DNA of 64,000 nt from Bacillus atrophaeus (GTDB taxonomy: Bacteria; Bacillota; Bacilli; Bacillales; Bacillaceae): contig NZ_LSBB01000018.1 of the NCBI RefSeq assembly GCF_001584335.1, positions 491,504 to 555,503 of the forward strand, read 5' to 3'. Shown here piece by piece: positions 8,707 to 18,141 of this stretch (its first letter is position 1; every line of letters begins with the position of its first letter). The notes beneath the pieces were generated by a model. That model worked only from the letters and a program-made list of their open reading frames with translations, was not told the origin of the DNA and ran no database searches. A program made the translations under genes and the position numbers.

Positions 8707-9864
8707 ATGAAGAAGTATACACTAATTGCAACAGCGCCAATGGGAATTGAAGCTGTTGTCGCTAAGGAAGTACGTGAGTTAGGATATGAATGCAAGGTGG
8801 ATAACGGAAAAGTCATTTTTGAAGGAGACGCGCTCGCCATTTGCCGCGCGAATCTATGGCTTCGGACCGCAGACCGTGTAAAAGTACAGGTTGCCGAATT
8901 TCAAGCGAAAACGTTTGATGAGCTGTTTGAAAAAACAAAAGCGATTGACTGGCGTGCGTTTATTCCCGAGAACGGCAAATTCCCTGTCATCGGAAAGTCC
9001 GTTAAGTCAACCCTCGCGAGTGTGCCTGACTGTCAGCGAATCGTTAAAAAAGCCATTGTGGAAAAGCTGAAACTGCAATCCGGCAAACAAAATGACTGGA
9101 TTGAAGAAACAGGCGCCGAGTATAAAGTAGAGATTTCCCTTTTGAAGGATAAAGCGGTTATTACGCTTGATTCATCCGGGATAGGCCTTCATAAAAGAGG
9201 CTATCGGATCGACCAAGGCGGTGCTCCGATCAAAGAAACGCTTGCTGCTGCTTTGATTCTGCTGACAAATTGGACGCCTGACCGTCCGTTCGCCGATCCG
9301 TTTTGCGGCTCAGGAACCATCCCGATTGAAGCCGCGATGATCGGGCAAAATATCGCGCCTGGATTTAACAGAGACTTTGCTTCTGAAGGCTGGGAATGGA
9401 TTGGGAAATCCGTATGGGAACAGGCGAGGCTTGAAGTCGAAGAAAAGGCTAATTATGATCAGCCGCTTCGTATTTTCGGCAGTGACGTGGATCATCGAAT
9501 GGTTCAAATCGCGAAAGAGAACGCTGAAGAAGCGGGCCTTGGAGATTTGATTGAATTTAAGCAGATGCAGGTGAAAGACTTTACCACACAGCATGATTTT
9601 GGCGTTGTTGTCGGAAACCCGCCGTATGGCGAACGTCTCGGTGAGAAAAAAGCGGTCGAACAAATGTATAGAGAAATGGGTAAGGCGTTAGAAGGGCTTG
9701 ATACATGGTCTGTTTACATCTTAACGTCGAATGAACAATTTGAAGAAGCGTACGGAAGAAAAGCAACGAAAAAACGAAAATTGTTCAACGGCTTTATTAA
9801 AACAGATTACTATCAATATTGGTCCAAGGTGAGACCTCAGCGCAAGAGAGCTGATAAAGAATAA
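8707..9864 (+). CDS. ypsC: THUMP-domain RNA N2-guanine methyltransferase YpsC
   Basis: 385 residues. The N-terminal THUMP RNA-binding region (about 45-155) is followed by a class I SAM methyltransferase domain with DPFCGSGT at about 197 and the catalytic NPPY tetrapeptide at about 304 (VVGNPPYGERLG). This architecture is that of RlmL/RlmK-N-type 23S rRNA m2G methyltransferases. The target in Bacillus is inferred. It has its own AGGGTGAT ribosome site and a strong terminator. Confidence 0.88.
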   Translation: MKKYTLIATAPMGIEAVVAKEVRELGYECKVDNGKVIFEGDALAICRANLWLRTADRVKVQVAEFQAKTFDELFEKTKAIDWRAFIPENGKFPVIGKSVKSTLASVPDCQRIVKKAIVEKLKLQSGKQNDWIEETGAEYKVEISLLKDKAVITLDSSGIGLHKRGYRIDQGGAPIKETLAAALILLTNWTPDRPFADPFCGSGTIPIEAAMIGQNIAPGFNRDFASEGWEWIGKSVWEQARLEVEEKANYDQPLRIFGSDVDHRMVQIAKENAEEAGLGDLIEFKQMQVKDFTTQHDFGVVVGNPPYGERLGEKKAVEQMYREMGKALEGLDTWSVYILTSNEQFEEAYGRKATKKRKLFNGFIKTDYYQYWSKVRPQRKRADKE

Positions 9865-9866
9865 AA

Positions 9867-9894
9867 AAGAAGACGCTCAATAAAGCGTCTTCTT
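9867..9894. terminator. Convergent terminator, ypsC / ypzG
   Basis: Stem AAGAAGACGCT / AGCGTCTTCTT with A- and T-runs on either side. Confidence 0.85.
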
Positions 9895-9918
9895 GCATCT
9901 TTCAACCATATTCTATCG

Positions 9919-10071
9919 TTACCAACGGTGCGCTTTTGCGTTGCTTCTTAAAATAATGTTGGTTTGGGACATTTCGGTATGGCCGTTTACCTGCGACTTA
10001 GAGCGTTTAGGCCTTGTCCAATTGTGATGAAAAAGTTCGGAATGCTGATCTAATCGATCTTTATAACTCAT
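9919..10071 (-). CDS. ypzG: YpzG-like small basic protein
   Basis: 50 residues, MSYKDRLDQHSELFHHNW at the start and AKAHRW at the end, with TRPKRSKSQVNG in the middle. The pattern matches what I remember of the YpzG family, a small protein found in Bacillus and possibly spore-linked. GGGAGTG precedes the ATG on the minus strand. The open frame continues upstream without a ribosome site, so the short start is preferred. The family name is from memory. Confidence 0.6.
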   Translation of the reverse strand: MSYKDRLDQHSELFHHNWTRPKRSKSQVNGHTEMSQTNIILRSNAKAHRW

Positions 10072-10233
10072 TTCAACATCACTCCCAGATAGAATATTTT
10101 TGATAAGACGGATATTCAGACAGAATATCTTTTGTAGTGTGTGTAGATATGGCGCGGAACATGCAGGATAGCATGTATATAAAATGAAAAGTTCGCATAC
10201 AATGATGATTATTTCTATTTTAGAGGTGATCTC

Positions 10234-10425
10234 ATGATGAACAGTGAACATTTTAATCTGATCCAAAAAGCACTGGACGCGACAGTCAGCGAACTGAAGG
10301 AGCTTGAGTCTGATTTGTCTGCGTCTGTCATTACACATGCGCAAGATGATTTTGAAAAAGCAGTGAATCATATCCATTCAACAGACCATCCGTTTTTATC
10401 ATCGCATATGATAAATCGAAAATGA
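10234..10425 (+). CDS. yptA: YptA, small conserved protein
   Basis: 63 residues, acidic and helical in the first two thirds (ELKELESDLSASVITHAQDDF), ending SSHMINRK. A clear GAGGTGATC site precedes tandem ATGs at 10234 and 10237. By position between ypsC and ypvA it is yptA. Function is unknown. Confidence 0.65.
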   Translation: MMNSEHFNLIQKALDATVSELKELESDLSASVITHAQDDFEKAVNHIHSTDHPFLSSHMINRK

Positions 10426-10432
10426 GGTCAAT

Positions 10433-10460
10433 AAAAACTTGGCGAGGCCAAGTTTTTTTA
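10433..10460 (+). terminator. Terminator after yptA
   Basis: Stem AAAAACTTGGC / GCCAAGTTTTT with a continuing T-run. Confidence 0.85.
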
Positions 10461-10528
10461 TTGTATTCAGCAGTGTAAAGTGATAATATAGGTGGTCTGA
10501 ATGTCGAATAGTTGGGGGTTGGAGCTAG

Positions 10529-12460
10529 GTGACAACATCACGTTTGCCTTTTTCTTTAACAAAAACAAAGAATTTTTACGAAGAACTGAACAATTGGATT
10601 GGTGACGTGTTTTACGATATTCTTCCCGAGAAAGGGTTTGACCTTCGGGATGAGCAAATATTTATGGCTTTTCAGCTTGAACGTGCGTTTAAAGAAAAAA
10701 ATGTAATGTTTGCAGAAGCAGGGGTTGGAACGGGGAAAACATTGGTTTACCTGCTTTTTGCGATCAGTTACGCCAGATATGTGGGCAAACCCGCCGTTAT
10801 CGCATGTGCGGATGAAACCTTAATTGAACAGCTGGTCAAAAAAGAAGGCGATATTTCAAAGCTGTCAGAGCATTTAGATTTAAAAATAGATACAAGACTT
10901 TCAAAATCTCATGAACAGTACCTTTGTTTGAAAAAACTTGAAAAAACCATGCAGCGTTCAGATGATGACAAATGGCTTGATCTTTATGAAGCCTTGCCTT
11001 CATTTGTCCATGAGTCCCAAGCGATGCAGCGGTTCCATCCTTATGGCGACCGAAAGCAGTACGCTAACTTGTCTAATGAAGAATGGTCACAGGTCAATTA
11101 TGATTCTTTTCAGGATTGCCTGACATGTGATATGAGGCATAGATGCGGATTAACGCTATCAAGAGACCACTACAGAAAGTCAACTGACCTGATCATATGT
11201 TCACACGATTTTTATATGGAACATGTATGGACGGAAGAATCCCGCAAACGCGAGGGGCAGCTGCCGCTTTTGCCTGATCACAGTGCGGTTGTGTTTGACG
11301 AAGGCCACTTATTAGAGTTTGCCGCGCAAAAAGCATTAACCTACAGAGTGAAGCAGTCCACTCTTGAAATGTTTTTAGAACGCCTGCTGCAAAATGATAT
11401 ACGGGAAGAGTTTGCGGAACTGATTGAAGATTCGCTTGCGGCTAATGATGAATTCTTCTATGTTCTTACTGAGGAATCAAAGGAAGTTGCCGGCTCACAC
11501 CGTCTTGAAATCAAGAATGCCAAACGTGTTAAACAGGCTGCGGACGAGCTTTGCCGTTTGCTTGATAAAATCGGAGAAGCTCTCGTCTTCGAATCAGAAA
11601 TGTATACCATTGATCAATACGCACTATCTGTTGTTGAAGAATATATTGAACAAATGGCGCATTCTTTATCCTTGTATCAAAAAAATGCAATCAGCTGGCT
11701 TGAACAGAAAGAAGCCGACTCAACCTTTGTCGTGATGCCGAGAACAGTATCTGAAGTGCTTGGCGAGAAGGTATTTTCTAAAAAGATTCCATTTATCTTT
11801 TCATCCGCTACGCTGTCAGAAGGCGGTTCGTTTGATTATATTGCCGGCAGTCTCGGCATTCGTGACTACTTATCGCTGACAGTTGATTCTCCGTATGATT
11901 ATGAAGAGCAAATGGCAGTGAATCTTTACGGAGAAAAAGGAAATGAATTGACCGATGAGCAAAAAACCGCTCAAACGATTGAGACCATTAAACACTATAA
12001 TGGCAGAACGCTTGTGCTCTTTCCGTCATTTGCTGAGCTGGATCTGTTTAAAGAGCAGTCTTCCGCTTGGGACTTGCCTTATCCGATTTACTTCGAAGGT
12101 GATGAAGAGATCAGCAATCTTGTGGAAAAATTTCAACAGGATGAAGAATCCGTGTTATGTTCCGTTCATTTATGGGAAGGACTTGATATACCGGGTGATT
12201 CATTGAAAAATGTCACCATCTGGTCGTTGCCTTACCCGCCGTATGATCCCGTGTTTACGGCAAAACGCAACGGAGCGAAAAAAGATCCGTTCCAGGAAGT
12301 AGATCTTCCGTACATGCTGCTAAGGCTGCGGCAGGGGATCGGACGTCTTATCCGTTCGAATCAAGACAGCGGCTCTATAAACATTTATGTGTCGGGAGAA
12401 AAAGAAACGGTCCTGAACGAAGTGAAAAACATATTGCCGGTTGATCCAATTTCACATTAA
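10529..12460 (+). CDS. ypvA: DinG/XPD-type ATP-dependent helicase YpvA
   Basis: 643 residues. Walker A EAGVGTGKT is at about 63-71 and the DEGH box at 257-260. Four cysteines between them (C133, C197, C200, C206) are spaced like the Fe-S cluster of XPD/DinG helicases. C-terminal motifs include SSATLSEGG and RQGIGRLIR. The predicted role is 5'-3' DNA unwinding in repair or R-loop resolution. The start is GTG after GGGGGTTGGAG. It ends just before a hairpin shared with kduD. Confidence 0.88.
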   Translation: MTTSRLPFSLTKTKNFYEELNNWIGDVFYDILPEKGFDLRDEQIFMAFQLERAFKEKNVMFAEAGVGTGKTLVYLLFAISYARYVGKPAVIACADETLIEQLVKKEGDISKLSEHLDLKIDTRLSKSHEQYLCLKKLEKTMQRSDDDKWLDLYEALPSFVHESQAMQRFHPYGDRKQYANLSNEEWSQVNYDSFQDCLTCDMRHRCGLTLSRDHYRKSTDLIICSHDFYMEHVWTEESRKREGQLPLLPDHSAVVFDEGHLLEFAAQKALTYRVKQSTLEMFLERLLQNDIREEFAELIEDSLAANDEFFYVLTEESKEVAGSHRLEIKNAKRVKQAADELCRLLDKIGEALVFESEMYTIDQYALSVVEEYIEQMAHSLSLYQKNAISWLEQKEADSTFVVMPRTVSEVLGEKVFSKKIPFIFSSATLSEGGSFDYIAGSLGIRDYLSLTVDSPYDYEEQMAVNLYGEKGNELTDEQKTAQTIETIKHYNGRTLVLFPSFAELDLFKEQSSAWDLPYPIYFEGDEEISNLVEKFQQDEESVLCSVHLWEGLDIPGDSLKNVTIWSLPYPPYDPVFTAKRNGAKKDPFQEVDLPYMLLRLRQGIGRLIRSNQDSGSINIYVSGEKETVLNEVKNILPVDPISH

Positions 12461-12466
12461 AAAATG

Positions 12467-12496
12467 AAGGCTGCCCAAGCTTGGGGCAGCCTTTTT
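12467..12496. terminator. Convergent terminator, ypvA / kduD
   Basis: Stem AAGGCTGCCC / GGGCAGCCTT followed by TTT. Confidence 0.85.
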
Positions 12497-12503
12497 GCTG
12501 TAT

Positions 12504-13268
12504 TTATCGGGCGAGCCAGCCGCCGTCTACTGCTAAAATGTGTCCGTTTACATAATCAGAGGCACGTGATGCCAAAAAGACAGCGGCACCGCCGATATCA
12601 TTTGCTTCTCCCCATCTTCCCGCAGGAATTCGCTTCAAGATTTCACCGTTGCGCTCTTCGTCCTCGCGAATCGGTTTTGTATTGGCGGTTGCAATATAAC
12701 CGGGTGCGATGGCGTTCACTTGCACGCCGCTTTGCGCCCATTCATTTGCGAATGATTTTGTTAAGCCGGCAACCGCATGCTTGCTTGCTGTATAAGCTGG
12801 CACGAAAATCCCGCCTTGAAATGAGAGAAGGGAGGCAATATGAATAATTTTGCCGCTTTTTTTTCGCAGCATGTATGTTCCTGCTGTCTGTGTCAGTAAA
12901 AACAAGCTGTTTAAGTTCACATCCAGAACGCTTTTCCAATCCTCTTCAGCATATGAAGCTGCCGGTTCACGGCGAATGATGCCGGCGTTATTGACTAAAA
13001 TATCAATTGGATGCTTTTCAAAAAGCTCAGAGGCCGCGTCCTTTATTTCATCCGGTTTTCCCATATCAAGCCGGACAGATGTGAACGTGCGGCCTTCTTG
13101 TTCTACAAGCCGCTGTGTTTCTGAAAGACTGCTTTTATGGGATGTGCCGATAATATCAGCTCCGGCACCCGCTAAAGCTATAGCAATTCCTTGTCCGATT
13201 CCGGTGCCCGGTCCTGTCACAAGTGCCGTCTTGCCTTCTAGTGAAAATGTTGTTTGTAAATAGCTCAT
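12504..13268 (-). CDS. kduD: 2-deoxy-D-gluconate / 2-keto-3-deoxygluconate dehydrogenase KduD
   Basis: A 254-residue short-chain dehydrogenase with TGPGTGIGQG (NAD site, about 18-27), NNAGI, and the catalytic YTASKHA. KduD reduces 2,5-diketo-3-deoxygluconate to 2-keto-3-deoxygluconate in pectin and hyaluronate uronate breakdown. Its ATG directly abuts the kduI stop, so the two are translationally coupled. Expression is expected to follow KdgR. Confidence 0.9.
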   Translation of the reverse strand: MSYLQTTFSLEGKTALVTGPGTGIGQGIAIALAGAGADIIGTSHKSSLSETQRLVEQEGRTFTSVRLDMGKPDEIKDAASELFEKHPIDILVNNAGIIRREPAASYAEEDWKSVLDVNLNSLFLLTQTAGTYMLRKKSGKIIHIASLLSFQGGIFVPAYTASKHAVAGLTKSFANEWAQSGVQVNAIAPGYIATANTKPIREDEERNGEILKRIPAGRWGEANDIGGAAVFLASRASDYVNGHILAVDGGWLAR

Positions 13269-14096
13269 TTACTTCAAGCCATTCATCGGGACAAGATCCA
13301 TGTCCGTAAATGTGTAATTTTCTCCCGCCATCGCCCAAACGAAGCTGTAATTTGACGTTCCCGCTCCGGAGTGAATAGACCATGCCGGTGAAAGGACAGC
13401 CTGTTCATTTCCAACGACAAGATGGCGGGTTTCGTCAGGTTCCCCCATGAAATGAAATACTTTCGCATCCTCATTTAAATCCAGATAAAGATAAGCTTCC
13501 ATCCGGCGGTCATGCACATGCGCCGGCATCGTATTCCAGTTGTTGTTTTTCTCAAGAACGGTGATGCCCATCATCAGCTGGCAGCTTTTAATGCCGTCGT
13601 TATGAATCACTTTGTATAGATCCCGAACATTTGAGGCGGCATCATCACCGAGATGTGCAGGTGTCAGTTCTGAAATCGCCGCTTTTTGTGTTGGATATTG
13701 CTGGTGTGCCCCTGCAGAAACAAAGTAGAACTTTGCTGCTTCACCGTTCAGGTTGGAGAAAGACACATCGCGATGGCCCATGCCGATATAAAGGAAATCC
13801 TTTGTTTGCAGCACATATTCTTCATCCCCGACCTTCACGACACCCGGTTTGCCAACATTGATAATTCCGATTTCCCGTCTTTCCAGAAAAAATTCTGTTT
13901 TAAGAAAATCTCCTGCATCAAGCTTTATATTGGCTTTTACAGGAGCGGCGCCTCCGATCACAACACGATCTTCGTGTGAGTAGAACATCGTCAATTCATT
14001 TTCCGTAAACAAAGACTCCATTAAGAAATGGCTGCGCAGCTCCTCAGTCGTAAATCGTTTAACTTGTTCAGGATGTACAGAATAACGATTCTCCAT
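13269..14096 (-). CDS. kduI: 5-keto-4-deoxyuronate isomerase KduI
   Basis: 275 residues, MENRYSVHPEQVKRF at the start. It is a cupin-type isomerase with metal-binding His/Glu in TMPAHVHDRRMEAYLY. It converts 5-keto-4-deoxyuronate to 2,5-diketo-3-deoxygluconate, the step before KduD. The start at 14096 follows AAGGGGG; the open frame further upstream crosses the promoter and operator region. It is divergent from kdgR. Confidence 0.92.
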   Translation of the reverse strand: MENRYSVHPEQVKRFTTEELRSHFLMESLFTENELTMFYSHEDRVVIGGAAPVKANIKLDAGDFLKTEFFLERREIGIINVGKPGVVKVGDEEYVLQTKDFLYIGMGHRDVSFSNLNGEAAKFYFVSAGAHQQYPTQKAAISELTPAHLGDDAASNVRDLYKVIHNDGIKSCQLMMGITVLEKNNNWNTMPAHVHDRRMEAYLYLDLNEDAKVFHFMGEPDETRHLVVGNEQAVLSPAWSIHSGAGTSNYSFVWAMAGENYTFTDMDLVPMNGLK

Positions 14097-14153
14097 TACA
14101 TTTCCCCCTTGAAAGTCATTTCGATAACACTTGAATGAAATAAATAAAGATTT

Positions 14154-14168
14154 TGGTAACGGTTTCAA
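14154..14168. promoter_or_regulatory. Putative KdgR operator, kduI side
   Basis: TGGTAACGGTTTCAA, a LacI-family-like site with the half GGTTTCAA identical to the kdgR-side copy. It lies about 60 bases upstream of the kduI start. Assignment to KdgR is inferred from its position in the divergent region. Confidence 0.6.
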
Positions 14169-14267
14169 AGAAAATTTTAGAATAAATAGTTAAAAGAGTC
14201 AACAATATTTGTTAAATAAAAAAACTCTTCCCAATTTTTGAAATTATGTTATTCTTATGTTGTGAAG

Positions 14268-14288
14268 ATTTTGAAATCGGTTTCAAAT
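14268..14288. promoter_or_regulatory. Putative KdgR operator, kdgR side
   Basis: A near-perfect dyad TTGAAATCGGTTTCAA (14271-14286) about 30 bases before the kdgR start, probably allowing autoregulation of kdgR-kdgK-kdgA-kdgT. The CG centre and TTTCAA arms fit LacI/GalR-family operators. Confidence 0.65.
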
Positions 14289-14316
14289 CTAAAGTATGAG
14301 ATACAGGAGCGCTTGA

Positions 14317-15333
14317 ATGAAAAAGAAAACGAGTCATGTGACGATTACCGAAGTAGCAGAATATGCAGGGGTGTCAAAATCTACCGTGTCCCGTTACATA
14401 AACGGGAAAGCAGATGCGATTTCTCCTCAAAAAGTAAAAAAGATCAAAAAAGCAATTGAAGAACTGAATTACCGTCCAAGTAAATTGGCGCAAGGACTGA
14501 AAGTCAGAAAAAGCAAATTAATCGGGTTTGTTGTGGCGGATATCACCAATCCCTTTTCAGTCGCTGCCCTTAGAGGTGTAGAAGAAGTTTGTGATCAATA
14601 TGGCTATAGCATTATGGTCTGCAACACGGACAACAGTCCGGAAAAGGAACGGGAAATGCTGTTTAAGCTGATTGACCACTCTATTGAGGGCCTGATATTA
14701 AATGCGACAGGGCAAAATGCGGATGTTCTTCAATCGTTTGCTGCTCAGGATGTCCCGGTTGTTTTAATCGACCGAAAAATGCCTGATATGAAATTGGATA
14801 CAGTCACCACCGACAACAGGAGCATCACAGCAGAAATTCTTCAGATCATTTACAGCAAAGGATATATAGAAGTGGCGCTTTTCACTGAACCGATTGCCTC
14901 GATCAGTCCGCGTGCAGAAAGGGCATCTGCTTATAAGGAAATAGCTGCGGTCCATAATTGGGACCATCTTCCGCGAATGTATGAAATAGATGTGAAAAGC
15001 AAAGCGCAGCTTACCCAAGCGGTGACAACATTTTTACATGAAAATCCGACTCGTAAAAAAGCCATCTTGGCCTCAAATGGCCTGATATTGCTGAAAATCA
15101 TCAGCTGTATGGCTGAGCTTGGCGTCAGTATTCCCGAAGATGCAGGGATCGCAGGGTTTGATGATACAGAATGGTACAAATTAATCGGACCAGGTATTAC
15201 GACGATTGCACAGCCATCTCATGACATGGGAGTGGCGGCTATGGAACGGATTTTAAAGCGGCTAGAAGGGGACACCGGAGCGCCGCAAACCATTCAATTG
15301 AATGCTGAAGTCATCATGAGACACTCTTTGTAA
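14317..15333 (+). CDS. kdgR: LacI-family repressor KdgR
   Basis: 338 residues. The N-terminal LacI helix-turn-helix (VTITEVAEYAGVSKSTVSRYIN, shown here in part) occupies about 8-30, followed by the hinge helix and a periplasmic-binding-like effector domain (LIGFVVADITNPF onward, GFDDTEWYKLIGPGITT near the end). The expected inducer is 2-keto-3-deoxygluconate. It heads the kdgR-K-A-T operon and is divergent from kduID with two operator-like sites between. Confidence 0.9.
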   Translation: MKKKTSHVTITEVAEYAGVSKSTVSRYINGKADAISPQKVKKIKKAIEELNYRPSKLAQGLKVRKSKLIGFVVADITNPFSVAALRGVEEVCDQYGYSIMVCNTDNSPEKEREMLFKLIDHSIEGLILNATGQNADVLQSFAAQDVPVVLIDRKMPDMKLDTVTTDNRSITAEILQIIYSKGYIEVALFTEPIASISPRAERASAYKEIAAVHNWDHLPRMYEIDVKSKAQLTQAVTTFLHENPTRKKAILASNGLILLKIISCMAELGVSIPEDAGIAGFDDTEWYKLIGPGITTIAQPSHDMGVAAMERILKRLEGDTGAPQTIQLNAEVIMRHSL

Positions 15334-15386
15334 CGATTAGATGCATGGATGTAAAAATAAGAAGCTCAGGAAACGGGGGGCAATAG

Positions 15387-16361
15387 ATGAAGCTGGATGT
15401 TGTGACATTCGGGGAATCCATGGCGATGCTTTATGCAATGGAGTACGGCGGGCTGCACAAAGCTTCTACATTTTCCAAAGCGCTCGCCGGCGCTGAAAGC
15501 AATGTGGCATGCGGTTTATCACGGCTTGGCTATCTGACGGGCTGGATGAGCAAGGTTGGAGATGATCAGCTCGGAACGTTTATATTACAAGAGCTTGAAA
15601 AAGAAGGGGTAGACATCTCGCATGTCATTCGCGCAAAAGACGGCAGCCCCACCGGCCTTTTGCTGAAATCAAAAGTAGAGGAGGGAGATCCTGAGGTAAC
15701 CTATTATAGGAAGCATTCAGCCGCAAGCACTTTAGCGCCCGCAGATTATCCCTCAGATTACTTCAGAATGGCGAAGCATTTGCATGTAACGGGAATCCCT
15801 CCTGTTTTGTCAAAGAATATGAGGGAATTTGCGTATCTTGCGATGAAAGACATGAAACAGGCCGGAAAAACGGTGTCATTTGATCCGAATTTGAGGCTAT
15901 CGCTGTGGCCTGACCGCGCCACTATGGCGCATAGCATTAATGAACTGGCCGAATTGGCAGACTGGTTTCTCCCCGGCATTACAGAAGGAGAGCTATTAAC
16001 AGGTGAAAAAACGCCTGAGGGTATCGCGGATTTTTATCTTGAAAAAGGCGTCAGCTTCATTGCGATTAAGCTTGGGAAAGACGGCGCTTATTTCAAAACG
16101 AAACACGAAGACGGATATATAGAAGGATACCACGTTGAAAACGTCATAGACACTGTAGGGGCAGGAGACGGGTTTGCTGTCGGTGTGATCAGCGGAGTGC
16201 TGGATGGACTATCATTCCAAGACGCCGTTCAAAGAGGAAATGCAATCGGCGCTTTGCAGGTGCAGGCCCCGGGCGATATGGACGGTTTGCCGACAAGGGA
16301 AAAACTCGCATCATTTTTATCGCGGAACAAAGTCATTCACCAGAAGAAAGGGGAGTGCTAA
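15387..16361 (+). CDS. kdgK: 2-keto-3-deoxygluconate kinase KdgK
   Basis: A 324-residue PfkB-family sugar kinase. N-terminal [19 protein letters not shown] is the substrate side, and [12 protein letters not shown] is the anion hole and catalytic Asp. It phosphorylates KDG to KDPG. It starts 53 bases after kdgR and its stop is two bases from the kdgA start, so it is in the operon. Confidence 0.9.
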   Translation: MKLDVVTFGESMAMLYAMEYGGLHKASTFSKALAGAESNVACGLSRLGYLTGWMSKVGDDQLGTFILQELEKEGVDISHVIRAKDGSPTGLLLKSKVEEGDPEVTYYRKHSAASTLAPADYPSDYFRMAKHLHVTGIPPVLSKNMREFAYLAMKDMKQAGKTVSFDPNLRLSLWPDRATMAHSINELAELADWFLPGITEGELLTGEKTPEGIADFYLEKGVSFIAIKLGKDGAYFKTKHEDGYIEGYHVENVIDTVGAGDGFAVGVISGVLDGLSFQDAVQRGNAIGALQVQAPGDMDGLPTREKLASFLSRNKVIHQKKGEC

Positions 16362-16362
16362 C

Positions 16363-16953
16363 ATGGAAAACCCACACTTGGAAAACCAGCTCCAAGAGGC
16401 CAAGCTCATCGCAGTTATTCGGTCAGCCGATAAACATAAGGCGAAGCAGCAAATCGAAAGAATCATAGAAAAAGGCATTACGGCCATTGAGGTGACCTAT
16501 ACCACACCTGGGGCATCAGATATTATAGAAGCTTTTCGGGAACGAGGCGATGTGCTGATCGGAGCCGGTACTGTCATTTCAGCGGAACAGGCTCAGGAAG
16601 CGGTACAGGCAGGAGCACAATTTATTGTCAGTCCGGGCTTTTCTGCTGATCTTGCCGAGTACCTTTCATTTTTAGATACCCTTTATATACCGGGGGTGAT
16701 AACGCCGAGCGAAATAATGGAAGCGCTGACATTTGGTTTTAACACCCTAAAACTTTTTCCGAGCGGAGCATTTGGCATCTCCTATATGAAGAATCTGGCG
16801 GGGCCTTTCCCGCAGGTGACATTTATTCCGACAGGCGGAATTCACCCGGCTGAAGTCCCTGAATGGCTGAAAGCGGGCGCCGGGGCTGTCGGTGTCGGCA
16901 GTCAGATTGAAAACTGCTCGAAAGCTGATCTGGAGTTGATTTTTCAAGTGTAA
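16363..16953 (+). CDS. kdgA: KDPG aldolase KdgA
   Basis: 196 residues, class I KDPG/KHG aldolase. The conserved EVTYTTPG contains the catalytic Glu; [10 protein letters not shown] contains the Schiff-base Lys. It splits 2-keto-3-deoxy-6-phosphogluconate to pyruvate and glyceraldehyde-3-phosphate. The start at 16363 follows AAAGGGGAG; the longer frame that overlaps kdgK is not used. Confidence 0.92.
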   Translation: MENPHLENQLQEAKLIAVIRSADKHKAKQQIERIIEKGITAIEVTYTTPGASDIIEAFRERGDVLIGAGTVISAEQAQEAVQAGAQFIVSPGFSADLAEYLSFLDTLYIPGVITPSEIMEALTFGFNTLKLFPSGAFGISYMKNLAGPFPQVTFIPTGGIHPAEVPEWLKAGAGAVGVGSQIENCSKADLELIFQV

Positions 16954-17004
16954 GCAGTATACAAGGCTTTTGTTTTTCCATAACAAGAGGATGGGAGAAT
17001 GAAG

Positions 17005-17997
17005 ATGAAAATCAAAGCGACCATAGAACGGATACCCGGCGGGATGATGATTATCCCGCTGTTTTTAGGAGCGGCTTTAAACACATTTGCTCCAAACACA
17101 GCGGAGTTTTTTGGCGGATTTACGGGAGCGCTTATTACCGGAACGCTTCCCATTTTAGGCGTTTTCATCTTTTGTGTAGGAGCTACCATTGATTTTCGTT
17201 CTTCAGGCTATATTGCCAGAAAAGGAATGACCCTTCTCCTTGGAAAAATCGGGTTTGCCGCCTTGCTGGGGTTAATCGCAGCTCAATTTATTCCGGAAGA
17301 CGGGATTCAATCAGGCTTTTTTGCCGGGCTCTCTGTTTTGGCTATCGTTGCAGTGATGAATGAAACGAACGGCGGACTCTACCTTGCCCTGATGAACCAC
17401 ATGGGAAGGAAAGAGGATGCCGGGGCTTTTGCGTTTATCAGCACTGAATCAGGACCCTTCATGACAATGGTGACATTCGGCGTTACAGGATTAGCCGCTT
17501 TCCCGTGGGAAACACTGGCGGCAACCGTCATACCGTTTTTACTTGGGTGTATACTCGGAAACCTGGATCATGAGCTCAGAGATTTGTTTAGCAAAGTGGT
17601 GCCGGCAATCATTCCGTTTTTCGCTTTTTCGCTAGGCAACACGCTGAATTTTGGCATGCTGCTCCAATCAGGATTGCTGGGTATTTTCATCGGGATGTCT
17701 GTCGTCATTTTATCCGGAGGCTCTCTGTTTTTACTTGATCGCTTTATCGCAAGGGGTGACGGGGTGGCAGGAGTGGCAGCTTCTTCTACTGCGGGAGCGG
17801 CGGTCGCTGTTCCTTATGCATTAGCCGAGGCAAACGCAGCTTTTGTCCCTGTAGCGGAGGCAGCAACTGCCATCATTGCGACAAGTGTTATTGTGACGTC
17901 ACTGTTAACACCGCTTGCGACGGTTTGGGTTGATAAAAAAGTAAGACGAAACAAACATAAGACACCGCCGCCTGATAAACAAGTCACATTGCATTGA
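17005..17997 (+). CDS. kdgT: 2-keto-3-deoxygluconate permease KdgT
   Basis: A 330-residue integral membrane protein with about ten hydrophobic segments (GGMMIIPLFLGAALNTFAP near the start). It is KdgT-family and imports KDG by proton symport. ATG 17005 is preferred over ATG 16999 because it has 7-base spacing from GGGAG and gives the usual length. It is the last gene of the operon. Confidence 0.9.
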   Translation: MKIKATIERIPGGMMIIPLFLGAALNTFAPNTAEFFGGFTGALITGTLPILGVFIFCVGATIDFRSSGYIARKGMTLLLGKIGFAALLGLIAAQFIPEDGIQSGFFAGLSVLAIVAVMNETNGGLYLALMNHMGRKEDAGAFAFISTESGPFMTMVTFGVTGLAAFPWETLAATVIPFLLGCILGNLDHELRDLFSKVVPAIIPFFAFSLGNTLNFGMLLQSGLLGIFIGMSVVILSGGSLFLLDRFIARGDGVAGVAASSTAGAAVAVPYALAEANAAFVPVAEAATAIIATSVIVTSLLTPLATVWVDKKVRRNKHKTPPPDKQVTLH

Positions 17998-18010
17998 TCG
18001 GTGTAAAGCG

Positions 18011-18052
18011 GAATAAGGCTGACGGCGAAAAAAACGGACAGCCTTATTTGCT
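18011..18052 (+). terminator. Terminator of the kdg operon
   Basis: Stem AATAAGGCTG / CAGCCTTATT around an A-rich loop. The T-run is weak. Confidence 0.6.
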
Positions 18053-18141
18053 CTGATGGAATACGTCGCAGTTGACTTTCACCGCTCCTTCCATTAGCCT
18101 GAAATGGATAACGTCTCACGATATGAATGGGGGGATTATTT

